Source: Diplolepis rosae (lineage: Eukaryota; Arthropoda; Insecta; Hymenoptera; Diplolepididae). From it: 64,000 bases of DNA. This document shows, piece after piece, positions 12,169 through 25,080 of the stretch. Made by a program: the position numbers and the translations under genes. Location: contig JAPYXD010000679.1 of assembly GCA_030998225.1 (NCBI GenBank), positions 1,612,001-1,676,000 on the forward strand, in the 5' to 3' direction. Under the pieces are notes generated by a model. The model did no database searches. It saw only the letters and a program-made list of their open reading frames with translations, and was not told the origin of the DNA. Each line of letters begins with the position of its first letter. The first letter of the stretch is position 1.

Positions 12169-13160
12169 CTGACTGCAATCACAAACCAAAGTCCTATTTT
12201 ATTTCCTTTTCTTAGTTGCCAAGATAATTTAAAGAGTTTGTCAACAAATGACTTCCCTGGGTCAAACGTTCCTAATTTTGGTTTCGCCCCGCAAACTAAA
12301 ATTTTGATTAATATTTTTATTAATGTAGCACAACGTGACTGCAATCAGAAACAAAAGTCTTTTTTCTAGCCACGTTCTTAGTTTTCGAGATTATTCAAAG
12401 AGTTTTTCCAGAAATGGCTTCCCCGTGTCAAACGTTGTTAATTTTGGTTTCCTGCGCAAACTCAAATTTTAATTAATATTTTTATTAATGTGGCACAACG
12501 TGACGGCAATCAAAAACCAAAGTCTTTTTTTGCGCCACGTTCTTAGTTTTCGAGATTATTCAAAGAGTTTTTCCAGAAATGGCTTCCCCGCGTGAAACTT
12601 TGTTAATTTTCGTTTTGCTCCGTAAACTCAAATTTTAATTTATATTTTTATTAATGTAGCACAACCTGACTGCAATCACAAACCAAAGTCCTTTTTTATT
12701 TCCTTTACTTAGTTTCCAAGATAATTTAAAGAGTTTGTCAACAAATGACTTCCCTGGGTCAAACGTTCCTAATTTTGGTTTCGCCCCGCAAACTAAAATT
12801 TTGATTAATATTTTTATTAATGTAGCACAACGTGACTGCAATCAGAAACAAAAGTCTTTTTCTAGCCAAGTTCTTAGTTTTCGAGATTATTCAAAGAGTT
12901 TTTCCAGAAATGGCTTCCCCGTGTCAAACTTTGTTAATTTTGGTTTCCTGCGCAAACTCAAATTTTAATTAATATTTTTATTAATGTGGCACAACGTGAC
13001 GGCAATCAAAAACCAAAGTCTTTTTTGCGCCACTTTCTTAGTTTTCGAGATTATTCAAAGAGTTTTTCCAGAAATGGCTTCCCCGCGTGAAACTTTGTTA
13101 ATTTTCGTTTTGCTCCGTAAACTCAAATTTTAATTTATATTTTTATTAATGTAGCACAGC
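12169..13160 (+). repeat. Two consecutive C-A-B trimers
   Basis: Units 12169-12665 (497 bp) and 12666-13160 (495 bp), followed by another C monomer (13161-13326). In the homologous block the corresponding stretch (24421-24916) is a single unit, so one trimer was gained here or lost there. The marker CGCCACTTTCTTAG occurs at 13031 and 24786, 11,755 bp apart, against an offset of about 12,251 bp just upstream. Confidence 0.85.
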
Positions 13161-13326
13161 CTGACTGCAATCACAAACCAAAGTCCTTTTTTATTTCCTT
13201 TTCTTAGTTTCCAAGATAATTTAAAGAGTTTGTCAACAAATGACTTCCCTGGGTCAAACGTTCCTAATTTTGGTTTCGCCCCGCAAACTAAAATTTTGAT
13301 TAATATTTTTATTAATGTAGCACAAC

Positions 13327-15149
13327 GTGACTGCAATCAGAAACAAAAGTCTTTTTTCTCGCCACGTTCTTAGTTTTCGAGATTATTCAAAGAGTTTTTC
13401 CAGAAATGGCTTCCCCGTGTCAAATTTTGTTAATTTTGGTTTCGCTCCGCAAACTCAAGTTTTAATTTATATTTTTATTAGTGTAGCACAACGTGACTGC
13501 AATCAAAAACCAAAGTCTTTTTTCTAGCCACGTTCTTAGTTTTCGAGATTATTCAAAGAGTTTTTCCAGAAATGGCTTCCGTGGGTCAAACTTTCCTAAT
13601 TTTGGTTTCGACCCGCAAACTCAAATTTTAATTCATATTTTTATTAATGTTGCACAATCTGACTGCAATCAAAAACCAAAGTCTTTTTTTATTCTCTGTT
13701 CTTAGTTTTCAAGATAATTTAAAGAGTTTGTCAACAAATGGCTTCCCTGTGTTAAACTTTCCTAATTTTGGTTTCGCCCCGCAAACTCAAATTTAAATTT
13801 ATATTCTTATTAATGTAGCACAATGTGACTGCAATCAAAAGCCAAAGTCTTTTCTTGAGCCACGTCCTTAGATTTCAAGATAATTTACAGAGTTTGTCAA
13901 CAAATGTCTTCCCCGTGTCAAACTTTGTTAATTTTGGTTTCGCTCCGCAAACTCAAGTTTTAATTTATATTTTTATTAGTGTAGCACAACGTGACTGCAA
14001 TCAAAAACCAAAGTCTTTTTTCTCGCCACGTTCCTAGTTTTCGAGATAATTCAACGAGTTTGTCAACAAATGGCTTCCCTGGGTCAAACTTTCCTAATTT
14101 TGGTTTCGCCCAGCAAACTACAATTTTAATTCATATTTTTATTAATGTAGTACAACGTGTCTGCAATTAAAAACCAAAGTCTTTTTTTGCGCCACGTACA
14201 TAGTTATCGAGATAATTCAAAGAGTTTTTCCAGAAATGTCTTCCCCGTGTGAAACTTTGTTAATTTTAGTTTCGCTCCGAAAACTCAAATTTTAATTTAT
14301 ATTTTATTAATGTAGCACATTCTCAATGCAATAAAAAACCAAAGTCTTTCTTTGCGACACGTTCTTAGTTTTCTAGATAATTCAACGAGTTTTTCAACAA
14401 ATGGCTTCCCTGGGTCAAACTTTCCTAATTTTGGTTTCGCCCCACAAACTCAAATTTTAATTTGTATTTTTATTAATGTAGTACAACGTGTCTGCAATTA
14501 AAAACCAAAGTCTTTTTTTGCGCCACGTCCTTAGTTTTCCAGATTATTCAAAGAGTTTTTCGAGAAATGGCTTCCCCGCGTCAAACTTTGTTAATTTTGG
14601 TTTCGCTCCGCAAACTCAAATTTTAATTCTTATTTTTATGAATGTAGCACAATGTGACTGCAATCAAAAACCAAAGTCTTTTTGAGCCACGTCCTTAGAT
14701 TTCAAGATAATTTACAGAGTTTGTCTACAAATGACTTCCCTGAGTCAAACTTTCCTAATTTTGTTTTCGCCCCGCAAACTCAAATTTTAATTCATATTTT
14801 TAATATTGTAGCTCAATGTGACTGCAATCAAAAACCAACTTCTTTTTAGCGCCACGTTCTTAGTTTTCGAGATTATTCAAAGAGTTTTTCCAGAAATGGC
14901 TTCCCCGTGTCAAACTTTGTTAATTTTGGTTTCGTTCCGCAAACTGAAATTTTTATTAATATTTTTATTAATGTGGCACAACGTGACTGCAATCAAAAAC
15001 AAAAAGTCTTTTTTCTAGCCACGTTCTTAGTTTTCGAGATTATTCAAAGAGTTTTTCCAGAAATGGCTTCCCCGTGTCAAACTTTGTTAATTTTGGTTTC
15101 GTTCCGCAAACTGAAATTTTAATTAATATTTTTATTAATGTGGCACAAC
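13327..15149 (+). repeat. Mixed monomers between trimer block and 13-mer copy 2
   Basis: About 11 satellite monomers without an obvious local higher-order period. The monomer at 13825, with CAAAAGCCAAAG and AATGTCTTCCCCGTG, recurs at 40616 and 47732, linking this segment to the 39-48 kb domain. No other sequence type is present. Confidence 0.75.
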
Positions 15150-17301
15150 GTGACGGCAATCAAAAACCAAAGTCTTTTTTTGCGCAACGGTCTTAGTTTT
15201 CGAGATAATTCAAAGAATTTTTCCAGAAATGGCTTCCCTGGGTCAAACTTTCCTAATTTTGTTTTCGCTCCGCATACTTAAATTTTCATAAATATTCTTA
15301 ATAATATAGCACAACGTGACTGCAATCAAAAACAAAAGTCTTTTTTTGCGCCACGTTCTTAGTTTTCGAGATAATTCAAAGAGTTTCTCCAGAAATGGCT
15401 TCCGTGGGTCAAACTTTCCTAATTTTGGTTTCGCCCCGCAAACTCAAATTCTAATTTATATTTTTATTAATGTAGCAGAACGTGACTGCAATCAAAAACC
15501 AAAGTCTTTTTTTGCGACACGTGCTAGGTTTTCGAGATAGTTCAAAGAGTTTTTCCAGAAATGGCTTCCCTGGGTCAAACTTTACTAATTTTGGTTTCGC
15601 CCCGCAAACTAAAATTTTGATTAATATTTTTGTTAATGTAGCACAACGTGACTGCAATCAAAAACCAAAGTCTTTTTTGAGCCACGTGAGTAGATTTCGA
15701 GATACTTGAGCGAGTTTTTCCAGAAATGGCTTCCCCGTGTCAAACTTTGTTAATTTTAGTTTCGCTCCGAAAACTCAAATTTTAATTTATATTTTATTAA
15801 TGTAGCACATTCTCACTGCAATCAAAAACCAAAGTCTTTTTTGCGCCACGTTCTTAGTTTTCAAGATAATTCAACGAGTTTTTCAACAAATGGCTTCCCT
15901 GGGTCAAACTTTCCTAATTTTGGTGTCGCTCCGCAAACTCAAATTTTAATTCATATTTTTATTAATGTAGCACAATGTGACTGCAATCAAGAACAAAAGT
16001 CTTTTTTTATTCTCTGTTCTTAGTTTTCAAGATAATTTAAAGAGTTTGTCAACAAATGGCTTCCTGTGTCAAACTTTGTTAATTTTGGTGTCGCCCCGCA
16101 AACTCACATTTTAATTCATATTCTTAATAATGTAGCAGAACGTGACTGCAATCAAAAACCAAAGTCTTTTTTTGCGCCACGTTCTTAGTTTTCGAGATAA
16201 TTCAAAGAGTTTTTCCAGAAATGGCTTCCCTGGGTCAAACTTTACTAATTTTGGTTTCGCCCCGCAAACTAAAATTTTGAATAATATTTTTATTAATGTA
16301 GCACAACGTGACTGCAATCAAAAACCAAAGTCTTTTTTCTAGCCACGTTCTTAGTTTTCGAGATTATTCAAAGAGTTTTTCCAGAAATGGCTTCCCCGCG
16401 TGAAACTTTGTTAATTTTCGTTTTGCTCCGTAAACTCAAATTTTAATTTATATTTTTATTAATGTAGCACAACCTGACTGCAATCACAAACCAAAGTCCT
16501 TTTTTATTTCCTTTTCTTAGTTTCCAAGATAATTTAAAGAGTTTGTCAACAAATGACTTCCCTGGGTCAAACTTTCCTAATTTTGGTTTCGCCCCGCAAA
16601 CTAAAATTTTGATTAATATTTTTATTAATGTAGCATAACGTGACTGCAATCACAAACAAAAAGTCTTTTTTCTAGCCACGTTCTTTGTTTTCGAGATTAT
16701 TCAAAGAGTTTTTCCAGAAATGGCTTCCCCGCGTCAAACTTTGTTAATTTTGGTTTCGCTCCGCAAACATAAATTTTAATTCTTATTTTTATGAATGTAG
16801 CACAATGTGACTACAATCAAAAACCAAAGTCTTTTTGAGCCACGTCCTTAGATTTCAAGATAATTTACAGAGTTTGTCAACAAATGGCTTCCCTGAGTCA
16901 AACTTTCCTAATTTTGTTTTCGCCCCGCAAACTCAAATTTTAATTCATATTTTTAATAATGTAGCACAATGTGATTGCAATCAAAAACCAAAGTCTTTTT
17001 TGCGCCACGTTCTTAGTTTTCGAGATTATTCAAAGAGTTTTTCCAGAAATGGCTTCCCCGTGTCAAACTTTGTTAATTTTGGTTTCGTTCCGCAAACTGA
17101 AATTTTAATTAATATTTTTATTAATGTGGCACAACGTGACTGCAATCAAAAACAAAAGTCTTTTTTCTAGCCACGTTCTTAGTTTTCGAGATAATTCAAA
17201 GAGTTTTTCCACAAATGGCTTCCCCGTGTCAAACTTTGTTAATTTTGGTTTCGTTCCGCAAACTGAAATTTTAATTAATATTTTTATTAATGTGGCACAA
17301 C
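15150..17301 (+). repeat. 13-monomer higher-order repeat, copy 2 (2152 bp)
   Basis: Aligned with copy 1 at an offset of 8769-8772 bp along most of its length. It carries a local cluster of base changes at 15517-15720 absent from the other copies. The next X module starts at 17302. Confidence 0.8.
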
Positions 17302-18625
17302 GTGACGGCAATCAAAAACCAAAGTCTTTTTTTGCGCAACGTTCTTAGTTTTCGAGATAATTCAAAGAATTTTTCCAGAAATGGCTTCCCTGGGTCAAAC
17401 TTTCCTAATTTTGTTTTCGCTCCGCATACTTAAATTTTCATAAATATTCTTAATAATATAGCACAACGTGACTGCAATCAAAAACAAAAGTCTTTTTTTG
17501 CGCCACGTTCTTAGTTTTCGAGATAATTCAAAGAGTTTCTCCAGAAATGGCTTCCGTGGGTCAAACTTTCCTAATTTTGGTTTCGCCCCGCAAACTCAAA
17601 TTCTAATTTATATTTTTATTAATGTAGCAGAACGTGACTGCAATCAAAAACCAGTCTTTTTTTGCGCCACGTTCTTAGTTTTCGAGATAATTCAAAGAGT
17701 TTTTCCAGAAATGGCTTCCCTGGGTCAAACTTTCCTAATTTTGGTTTCGCCCCGCAAACTACAATTTTAATTCATATTTTTATTAATGTAGCACAACGTG
17801 ACTGCAATCAGAAACCAAAGTCTTTTTTCTAGCCACGTTCTTAGTTTTCGAGATTATTCAAAGTGTTTTTCCAGAAATGGCTTCCCCGTGTCAAACTTTG
17901 TTAATTTTAGTTTCGCTCCGAAAACTCAAATATTAATATATATTTTATAAATGTAGCACAATCTTACTGCAATCAAAAACCAAAGTCTTTTTTTGCGCCA
18001 CGTTCTTAGTTTTCGAGATTATTCAAAGAGTTTTTCCAGAAATGGCTTCCCCGCGTGAAACTTTGTTAATTTTCGTTTTGCTCCGTAAACTCAAATTTTA
18101 ATTTATATTTTTATTAATGTAGCACAACCTGACTGCAATCACAAACCAAAGTCCTTTTTTATTTCCTTTTCTTAGTTTCCAAGATAATTTAAAGAGTTTT
18201 TCAACAAATGGCTTCCCTGGGACAAACTTTCCTAATTTTGTTTTCGCCCCGCAAACTCAAATTTTAATTCATATTTTTAATAATGTAGCACAATGTGATT
18301 GCAATCAAAAACCAAAGTCTTTTTTGCGCCACGTTCTTAGTTTTCGAGATTATTCAAAGAGTTTTTCCAGAAATGGCTTCCCCGTGTCAAACTTTGTTAA
18401 TTTTGGTTTCGTTCCGCAAACTGAAATTTTAATTAATATTTTTATTAATGTGGCACAACGTGACTGCAATCAAAAACAAAAGTCTTTTTTCTAGCCACGT
18501 TCTTAGTTTTCGAGATTATTCAAAGAGTTTTTCCAGAAATGGCTTCCCCGTGTCAAACTTTGTTAATTTTGGTTTCGTTCCGCAAACTGAAATTTTAATT
18601 AATATTTTTATTAATGTGGCACAAC
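17302..18625 (+). repeat. X module plus 5 monomers (8-monomer segment)
   Basis: An X module is followed after only 8 monomers by the next X at 18626. The third X monomer has lost 3 bp (CAAAAACCAGTC near 17644-17655) and ends with CTACAATTTTAATTC instead of the usual CTAAAATTTTGATT, indicating a switch to another monomer type. This looks like a 13-mer shortened by 5 monomers. Confidence 0.72.
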
Positions 18626-20779
18626 GTGACGGCAATCAAAAACCAAAGTCTTTTTTTGCGCAACGTTCTTAGTTTTCGAGATAATTCAAAGAATTTTTCC
18701 AGAAATGGCTTCCCTGTGTCAAACTTTCCTAATTTTGTTTTCGCTCCGCATACTTAAATTTTCATAAATATTCTTAATAATATAGCACAACGTGACTGCA
18801 ATCAAAAACAAAAGTCTTTTTTTGCGCCACGTTCTTAGTTTTCGAGATAATTCAAAGAGTTTCTCCAGAAATGGCTTCCGTGGGTCAAACTTTCCTAATT
18901 TTGGTTTCGCCCCGCAAACTCAAATTCTAATTTATATTTTTATTAATGTAGCAGAACGTGACTGCAATTAAAAAACCAAAGTCTTTTTTTGCGCCACGTT
19001 CTAGTTTTCGAGATAATTCAAAGAGTTTTTCCAGAAATGGCTTCCCTGGGTCAAACTTTACTAATTTTGGTTTCGCCCCGCAAACTAAAATTTTGATTAA
19101 TATTTTTATTAATGTAGCACAACGTGACTGCAATCAAAAACAAAAGTCTTTTTTCTAGCCACGTTCTTAGTTTTCGAGATTATTCAAAGAGTTTTTCCAG
19201 AAATGGCTTCCCCGTGTCAAACTTTGTTAATTTTAGTTTCGCTCCGAAAACTCAAATTTTAATTTATATTTTATTAATGTAGCACAATCTCACTGCAATA
19301 AAAAACCAAAGTCTTTTTTGCGCCACGTTCTTATTTTTTCAGATAATTCAACGAGTTTGTCAACAAATGGCTTCCCTGGGTCAAACTTTCCTAATTTTGG
19401 TTTCGCCCCACAAATTCAAATTTTAATTTATATTTTTATTAATGTAGCACAATGTGACTGCAATCAAGAACAAAAGTCTTTTTTTATTCTCTGTTCTTAG
19501 TTTTCAAGATAATTTAAAGAGTTTTTCAACAAATGGCTTCCCTGGGTCAAACTTTGTTAATTTTGGTGTCGCCCCGCAAACTCACATTTTAATTCATATT
19601 TTTATTAATGTAGCACAATCTGACTGCAATCAAAAACCAACGTCTTTTTTTGCGCCACGTTCTTAGTTTTCGAGATAATTCAAAGAGTTTTTCCAGAAAT
19701 GGCTTCCCTGGGTCAAACTTTACTAATTTTGGTTTCGCCCCGCAAACTAAAATTTTGAATAATATTTTTATTAATGTAGCACAACGTGACTGCAATCAAA
19801 AACCAAAGTCTTTTTTCTAGCCACGTTCTTAGTTTTCGAGATTATTCAAAGAGTTTTTCCAGAAATGGCTTCCCCGCGTGAAACTTTGTTAATTTTCGTT
19901 TTGCTCCGTAAACTCAAATTTTAATTTATATTTTTATTAATGTAGCACAACCTGACTGCAATCACAAACCAAAGTCCTTTTTTATTTCCTTTTCTTAGTT
20001 TCCAAGATAATTTAAAGAGTTTGTCAACAAATGACTTCCCTGGGTCAAACTTTCCTAATTTTGGTTTCGCCCCGCAAACTAAAATTTTGATTAATATTTT
20101 TATTAATATAGCACAACGTGACTGCAATCAAAAACAAAAGTCTTTTTTCTAGCCACGTTCTTAGTTTTCCAGATTATTCAAAGAGTTTTTCGAGAAATGG
20201 CTTCCCCGCGTCAAACTTTGTTAATTTTGGTTTCGCTCCGCAAACTCAAATTTTAATTCTTATTTTTATGAATGTAGCACAATGTGACTGCAATCAAAAA
20301 CCAAAGTCTTTTTTGAGCCACGTCCTTAGATTTCAAGATAATTTACAGAGTTTGTCTACAAATGGCTTCCCTGAGTCAAACTTTCCTAATTTTGTTTTCG
20401 CCCCGCAAACTCAAATTTTAATTCATATTTTTAATATTGTAGCACAATGTGACTGCAATCAAAATCCAAAGTCTTTTTTGAGCCACGTCATTAGATTTCA
20501 AGATACTTTACAGAGTTTTTCCAGAAATGGCTTCCCCGTGTCAAACTTTGTTAATTTTGGTTTCGTTCCGCAAACTGAAATTTTAATTAATATTTTTATT
20601 AATGTGGCACAACGTGACGGCAATCAAAAACCAAAGTCTTTTTTCTAGCCACGTTATTAGATTTCTAGATTATTCAAAGAGTTTTTCCAGAAATGGCTTC
20701 CCCGTGTCAAACTTTGTTAATTTTGGTTTCGTTCCGCAAACTGAAATTTTAATTAATATTTTTATTAATGTGGCACAAC
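18626..20779 (+). repeat. 13-monomer higher-order repeat, copy 3 (2154 bp)
   Basis: Offset about 3477 bp from copy 2. It carries a 2-bp loss in TTCTTAG (CACGTTCTAGTTTTCG, near 19006-19012) and an extra A at about 18970. The following X module begins at 20780. Confidence 0.8.
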
Positions 20780-21277
20780 GTGACGGCAATCAAAAACCAA
20801 AGTCCTTTTTGCGCAACGTTCTTAGTTTTCGAGATAATTCAAAGAATTTTTCCAGAAATGGCTTCCCTGTGTCAAACTTTCCTAATTTTGTTTTCGCTCC
20901 GCATACTTAAATTTTCATAAATATTCTTAATAATATAGCACAACGTGACTGCAATCAAAAACAAAAGTCTTTTTTTGCGCCACGTTCTTAGTTTTCGAGA
21001 TAATTCAAAGAGTTTCTCCAGAAATGGCTTCCGTGGGTCAAACTTTCCTAATTTTGGTTTCGCCCCGCAAACTCAAATTCTAATTTATATTTTTATTAAT
21101 GTAGCAGAACGTGACTGCAATCAAAAACCAAAGTCTTTTTTTGCGCCACGTTCTTAGTTTTCGAGATAATTCAAAGAGTTTTTCCAGAAATGGCTTCCCT
21201 GGGTCAAACTTTCCTAATTTTGGTTTCGCCCCGCAAACGCAAATTTTAATTCCTATTTTTATGAATGCAGCACAATG
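20780..21277 (+). repeat. X module, altered third monomer
   Basis: The first two monomers are typical. The third switches to CCTAATTTTGG, CAAACGCAAATTTTAATTCC and GAATGCAGCAC near 21207-21272, instead of the usual ACTAATTTTGG and CTAAAATTTTGATT. It is a hybrid monomer marking the end of 13-mer homology. Confidence 0.7.
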
Positions 21278-22024
21278 TGACTGCAATCAAAAACCAAAGT
21301 CTTTTTTCTAGCCACGTTCTTAGTTTTCGAGATTATTCAAAGTGTTTTTCCAGAAATGGCTTCCCCGTGTCAAACTTTGTTAATTTTAGTTTCGCTCCGA
21401 AAACTCAAATTTTAATTTATATTTTATTAATGTAGCACATTCTCACTGCAATCAAAAACCAAAGTCTTTTTTTGCGCCACGTTCTTAGTTTTCGAGATAA
21501 TTCAAAGAGATTTTCCAGAAATGGCTTCCCTGGGTCAAACTTTGTTAATTTTCGTTTTGCTCTGCAAACTCAAATTTTAATTTATATTTATATTAATGTA
21601 GCATAAAGTTACTGCAATCAAAAACCAAAGTCCTTTTTTATTTCCTTTTCTTAGTTTCCAAGATAATTTAAAGAGTTTGTCAACAAATGACTTCCCTGGG
21701 TCAAACTTTCCTAATTTTGGTTTCGCCCCGCAAACTACAATTTTAATTCATATTTTTATTAATGTAGTACAACGTGAACGCAATCAAAAACCAAAGTCTT
21801 TTTTGAGCCACGTTCTTAGTTTTCAAGATAATTCAACGAGTTTTTCAACAAATGGCTTCCCTGGGTCAAACTTTCCTAATTTTGGTTTCGCTCCGCATAC
21901 TTAAATTTTCATTAATATTCTTAATAATGTAGCACAACGTGACTGCAATCAAAAACAAAAGTCTTTTTTCTAGCCACGTTCTTAGTTTTCGAGATTATTC
22001 AAAGAGTTTTTCCAGAAATGGCTT

Positions 22025-25000
22025 CCCCGCGTCAAACTTTGTTAATTTTGGTTTCCTGCGCAAACTCAAATTTTAATTAATATTTTTATTAATGTGGCAC
22101 AACGTGACGGCAATCAAAAACCAAAGTCTTTTTTGCGCCACGTTCTTAGTTTTCGAGATTATTCAAAGAGTTTTTCCAGAAATGGCTTCCCCGCGTGAAA
22201 CTTTGTTAATTTTCGTTTTGCTCCGTAAACTCAAATTTTAATTTATATTTTCATTAATGTAGCACAACCTGACTGCAATCACAAACCAAAGTCCTTTTTT
22301 ATTTCCTTTTCTTAGTTTCCAAGATAATTTAAAGAGTTTGTCAACAAATGACTTCTCTGGGTCAAACTTTCCTAATTTTGGTTTCGCCCCGCAAACTAAA
22401 ATTTTGATTAATATTTTTATTAATGTAGCATAACGTGACTGCAATTACAAACAAAAGTCTTTTTTTCTAGCCACGTTCTTAGTTTTCGAGATTATTCAAA
22501 GAGTTTTTCCAGAAATGGCTTCCCCGCGTCAAACTTTGTTAATTTTGGTTTCTCTCCGCAAACTAAAATTTTAATTCTTATTTTTATGAATGTAGCACAA
22601 TGTGACTACAATCAACAACCAAAGTCTTTTTGAGCCACGTCCTTATATTTCAAGATAATTTACAGAGTTTGTCTACATATGGCTTCCCTGAGTCAAACTT
22701 TCCTAATTTTCTTTTCGCCCCGCAAACTCAAATTTTAATTCATATTTTTAATAATGTAGCACAATGTGATTGCAATCAGAAACAAAAGTCTTTTTTGCGC
22801 CACGTTCTTAGTTTTCAAGATAATTCAACGAGTTTTTCAACAAATGGCTTCCCTGGGTCAAACTTTCCTAATTTTGGTTTCGCTCCGCATACTTAAATTT
22901 TCATTAATATTCTTAATAATGTAGGACAACGTGACTGCAATCAGAAACAAAAGTCTTTTTTCTAGCCACGTTCTTAGTTTTCGAGATTATTCAAAGAGTT
23001 TTTCCCGAAATGGTTTCCCCGCGTGAAACTTTGTTAATTTTCGTTTTGCTCCGTAAACTCAAATTTCAATTTATATTTTTATTAATGTAGCACAACCTGA
23101 CTGCAATCACAAACCAAAGTCCTTTTTTATTTCCTTTTCTTAGTTTCCAAGATAATTTAAAGAGTTTGTCAACAAATGACTTCCCTGGGTCAAACGTTCC
23201 TAATTTTGGTTTCGCCCCGCAAACTAAAATTTTGATTAATATTTTTATTAATGTAGCACAACGTGACTGCAATCAGAAACAAAAGTCTTTTTTTCTAGCC
23301 ACGTTCTTAGTTTTCGAGATTATTCAAAGAGTTTTTCCAGAAATGGCTTCCCCGTGTCAAACTTTGTTAATTTTGGTTTCCTGCGCAAACTCAAATTTTA
23401 ATTAATATTTTTATTAATGTGGCACAACGTGACGGCAATCAAAAACCAAAGTCTTTTTTGCGCCACGTTCTTAGTTTTCGAGATTATTCAAAGAGTTTTT
23501 CCAGAAATGGCTTCCCCGCGTGAAACTTTGTTAATTTTCGTTTTGCTCCGTAAACTCAAATTTTAATTTATATTTTTATTAATGTAGCACAACCTGACTG
23601 CAATCACAAACCAAAGTCCTTTTTTATTTCCTTTTCTTAGTTTCCAAGATAATTTAAAGAGTTTGTCAACAAATGACTTCCCTGGGTCAAACTTTCCTAA
23701 TTTTGGTTTCGCCCCGCAAACTAAAATTTTGATTAATATTTTTATTAATGTAGCATAACGTGACTGCAATCACAAACAAAAGTCTTTTTTCTAGCCACGT
23801 TCTTATTTTTCGAGATTATTCAAAGAGTTTTTCCAGAAATGGCTTCCCCGCGTCAAACTTTATTAATTTTGGTTTCGCTCCGCAAACTCAAATTTTAATT
23901 CTTATTTTTATGAATGTAGCACAATGTGACTGCAATCAAAAACCAAAGTCTTTTTGAGCCACGTCCTTAGATTTCAAGATAATTTACAGAGTTTGTCTAC
24001 AAATGGCTTCCCTGAGTCAAACTTTCCTAATTTTGGTTTCGCCCCGCAAACTCAAATTTTAATTTGTATTTTTAATAGTGTAGCACAGCTTGACTGCAAT
24101 CAAAAACCAAAGTCTTTTTTGCGCCACTTTCTTAGTTTTCAAGATAATTCAACGAATTTTTCAACAAATGGCTTCCCTGGGTCAAACTTTCCTAATTTTG
24201 GTTTCGCTCCGCATACTTAAATTTTCATTCATATTCTTAACAATGTAGGACAACGTGACTGCAATCAGAAACAAAAGTCTTTTTTCTAGCCACGTTCTTA
24301 GTTTTCGAGATTATTCAAAGAGTTTTTCCCGAAATGGTTTCCCCGCGTGAAACTTTGTTAATTTTCGTTTTGATCCGTAAACTCAAATTTCAATTTATAT
24401 TTTTATTAATGTAGCACAACCTGACTGCAATCACAAACCAAAGTCCTATTTTATTTCCTTTTCTTAGTTGCCAAGATAATTTAAAGAGTTTGTCAACAAA
24501 TGACTTCCCTGGGTCAAACGTTCCTAATTTTGGTTTCGCCCCGCAAACTAAAATTTTGATTAATATTTTTATTAATGTAGCACAACGTGACTGCAATCAG
24601 AAACAAAAGTCTTTTTTCTAGCCACGTTCTTAGTTTTCGAGATTATTCAAAGAGTTTTTCCAGAAATGGCTTCCCCGTGTCAAACTTTGTTAATTTTGGT
24701 TTCCTGCGCAAACTCAAATTTTAATTAATATTTTTATTAATGTGGCACAACGTGACGGCAATCAAAAACCAAAGTCTTTTTTGCGCCACTTTCTTAGTTT
24801 TCGAGATTATTCAAAGAGTTTTTCCAGAAATGGCTTCCCCGCGTGAAACTTTGTTAATTTTCGTTTTGCTCCGTAAACTCAAATTTTAATTTATATTTTT
24901 ATTAATGTAGCACAGCCTGACTGCAATCACAAACCAAAGTCCTTTTTTATTTCCTTTTCTTAGTTTCCAAGATAATTTAAAGAGTTTGTCAACAAATGAC

Positions 25001-25080
25001 TTCTCTGGGTCAAACTTTCCTAATTTTGGTTTCGCCCCGCAAACTAAAATTTTGATTAATATTTTTATTAATGTAGCATA
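22025..25080 (+). repeat. Trimer-rich block, right copy
   Basis: Second copy of the 9.8-13.3 kb block. Offsets of related C monomers are 12,248 to 12,252 bp up to 24421 and about 11,756 bp after that, so one 496-bp trimer is missing. One monomer (about 22620-22790) instead matches the monomer near 48580-48750. Confidence 0.82.

Larger units (their letters stand above)
9780..13326 (+). repeat. Trimer-rich block, left copy
   Basis: Consists of A-B-C trimers interspersed with 5-monomer groups (C-D-E-F-A type, about 826 bp). It is homologous to 22025-25080 at an offset of about 12.25 kb. Shared private markers include AATGACTTCTCTGGG near 10100 and 22345, CAATCAACAACC at 10360 and 22609, GTAGGACAAC near 10674 and 22920, and TAGTTGCCAAG near 12216 and 24466. 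This copy carries one more A-B-C trimer than its partner. Confidence 0.82.
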
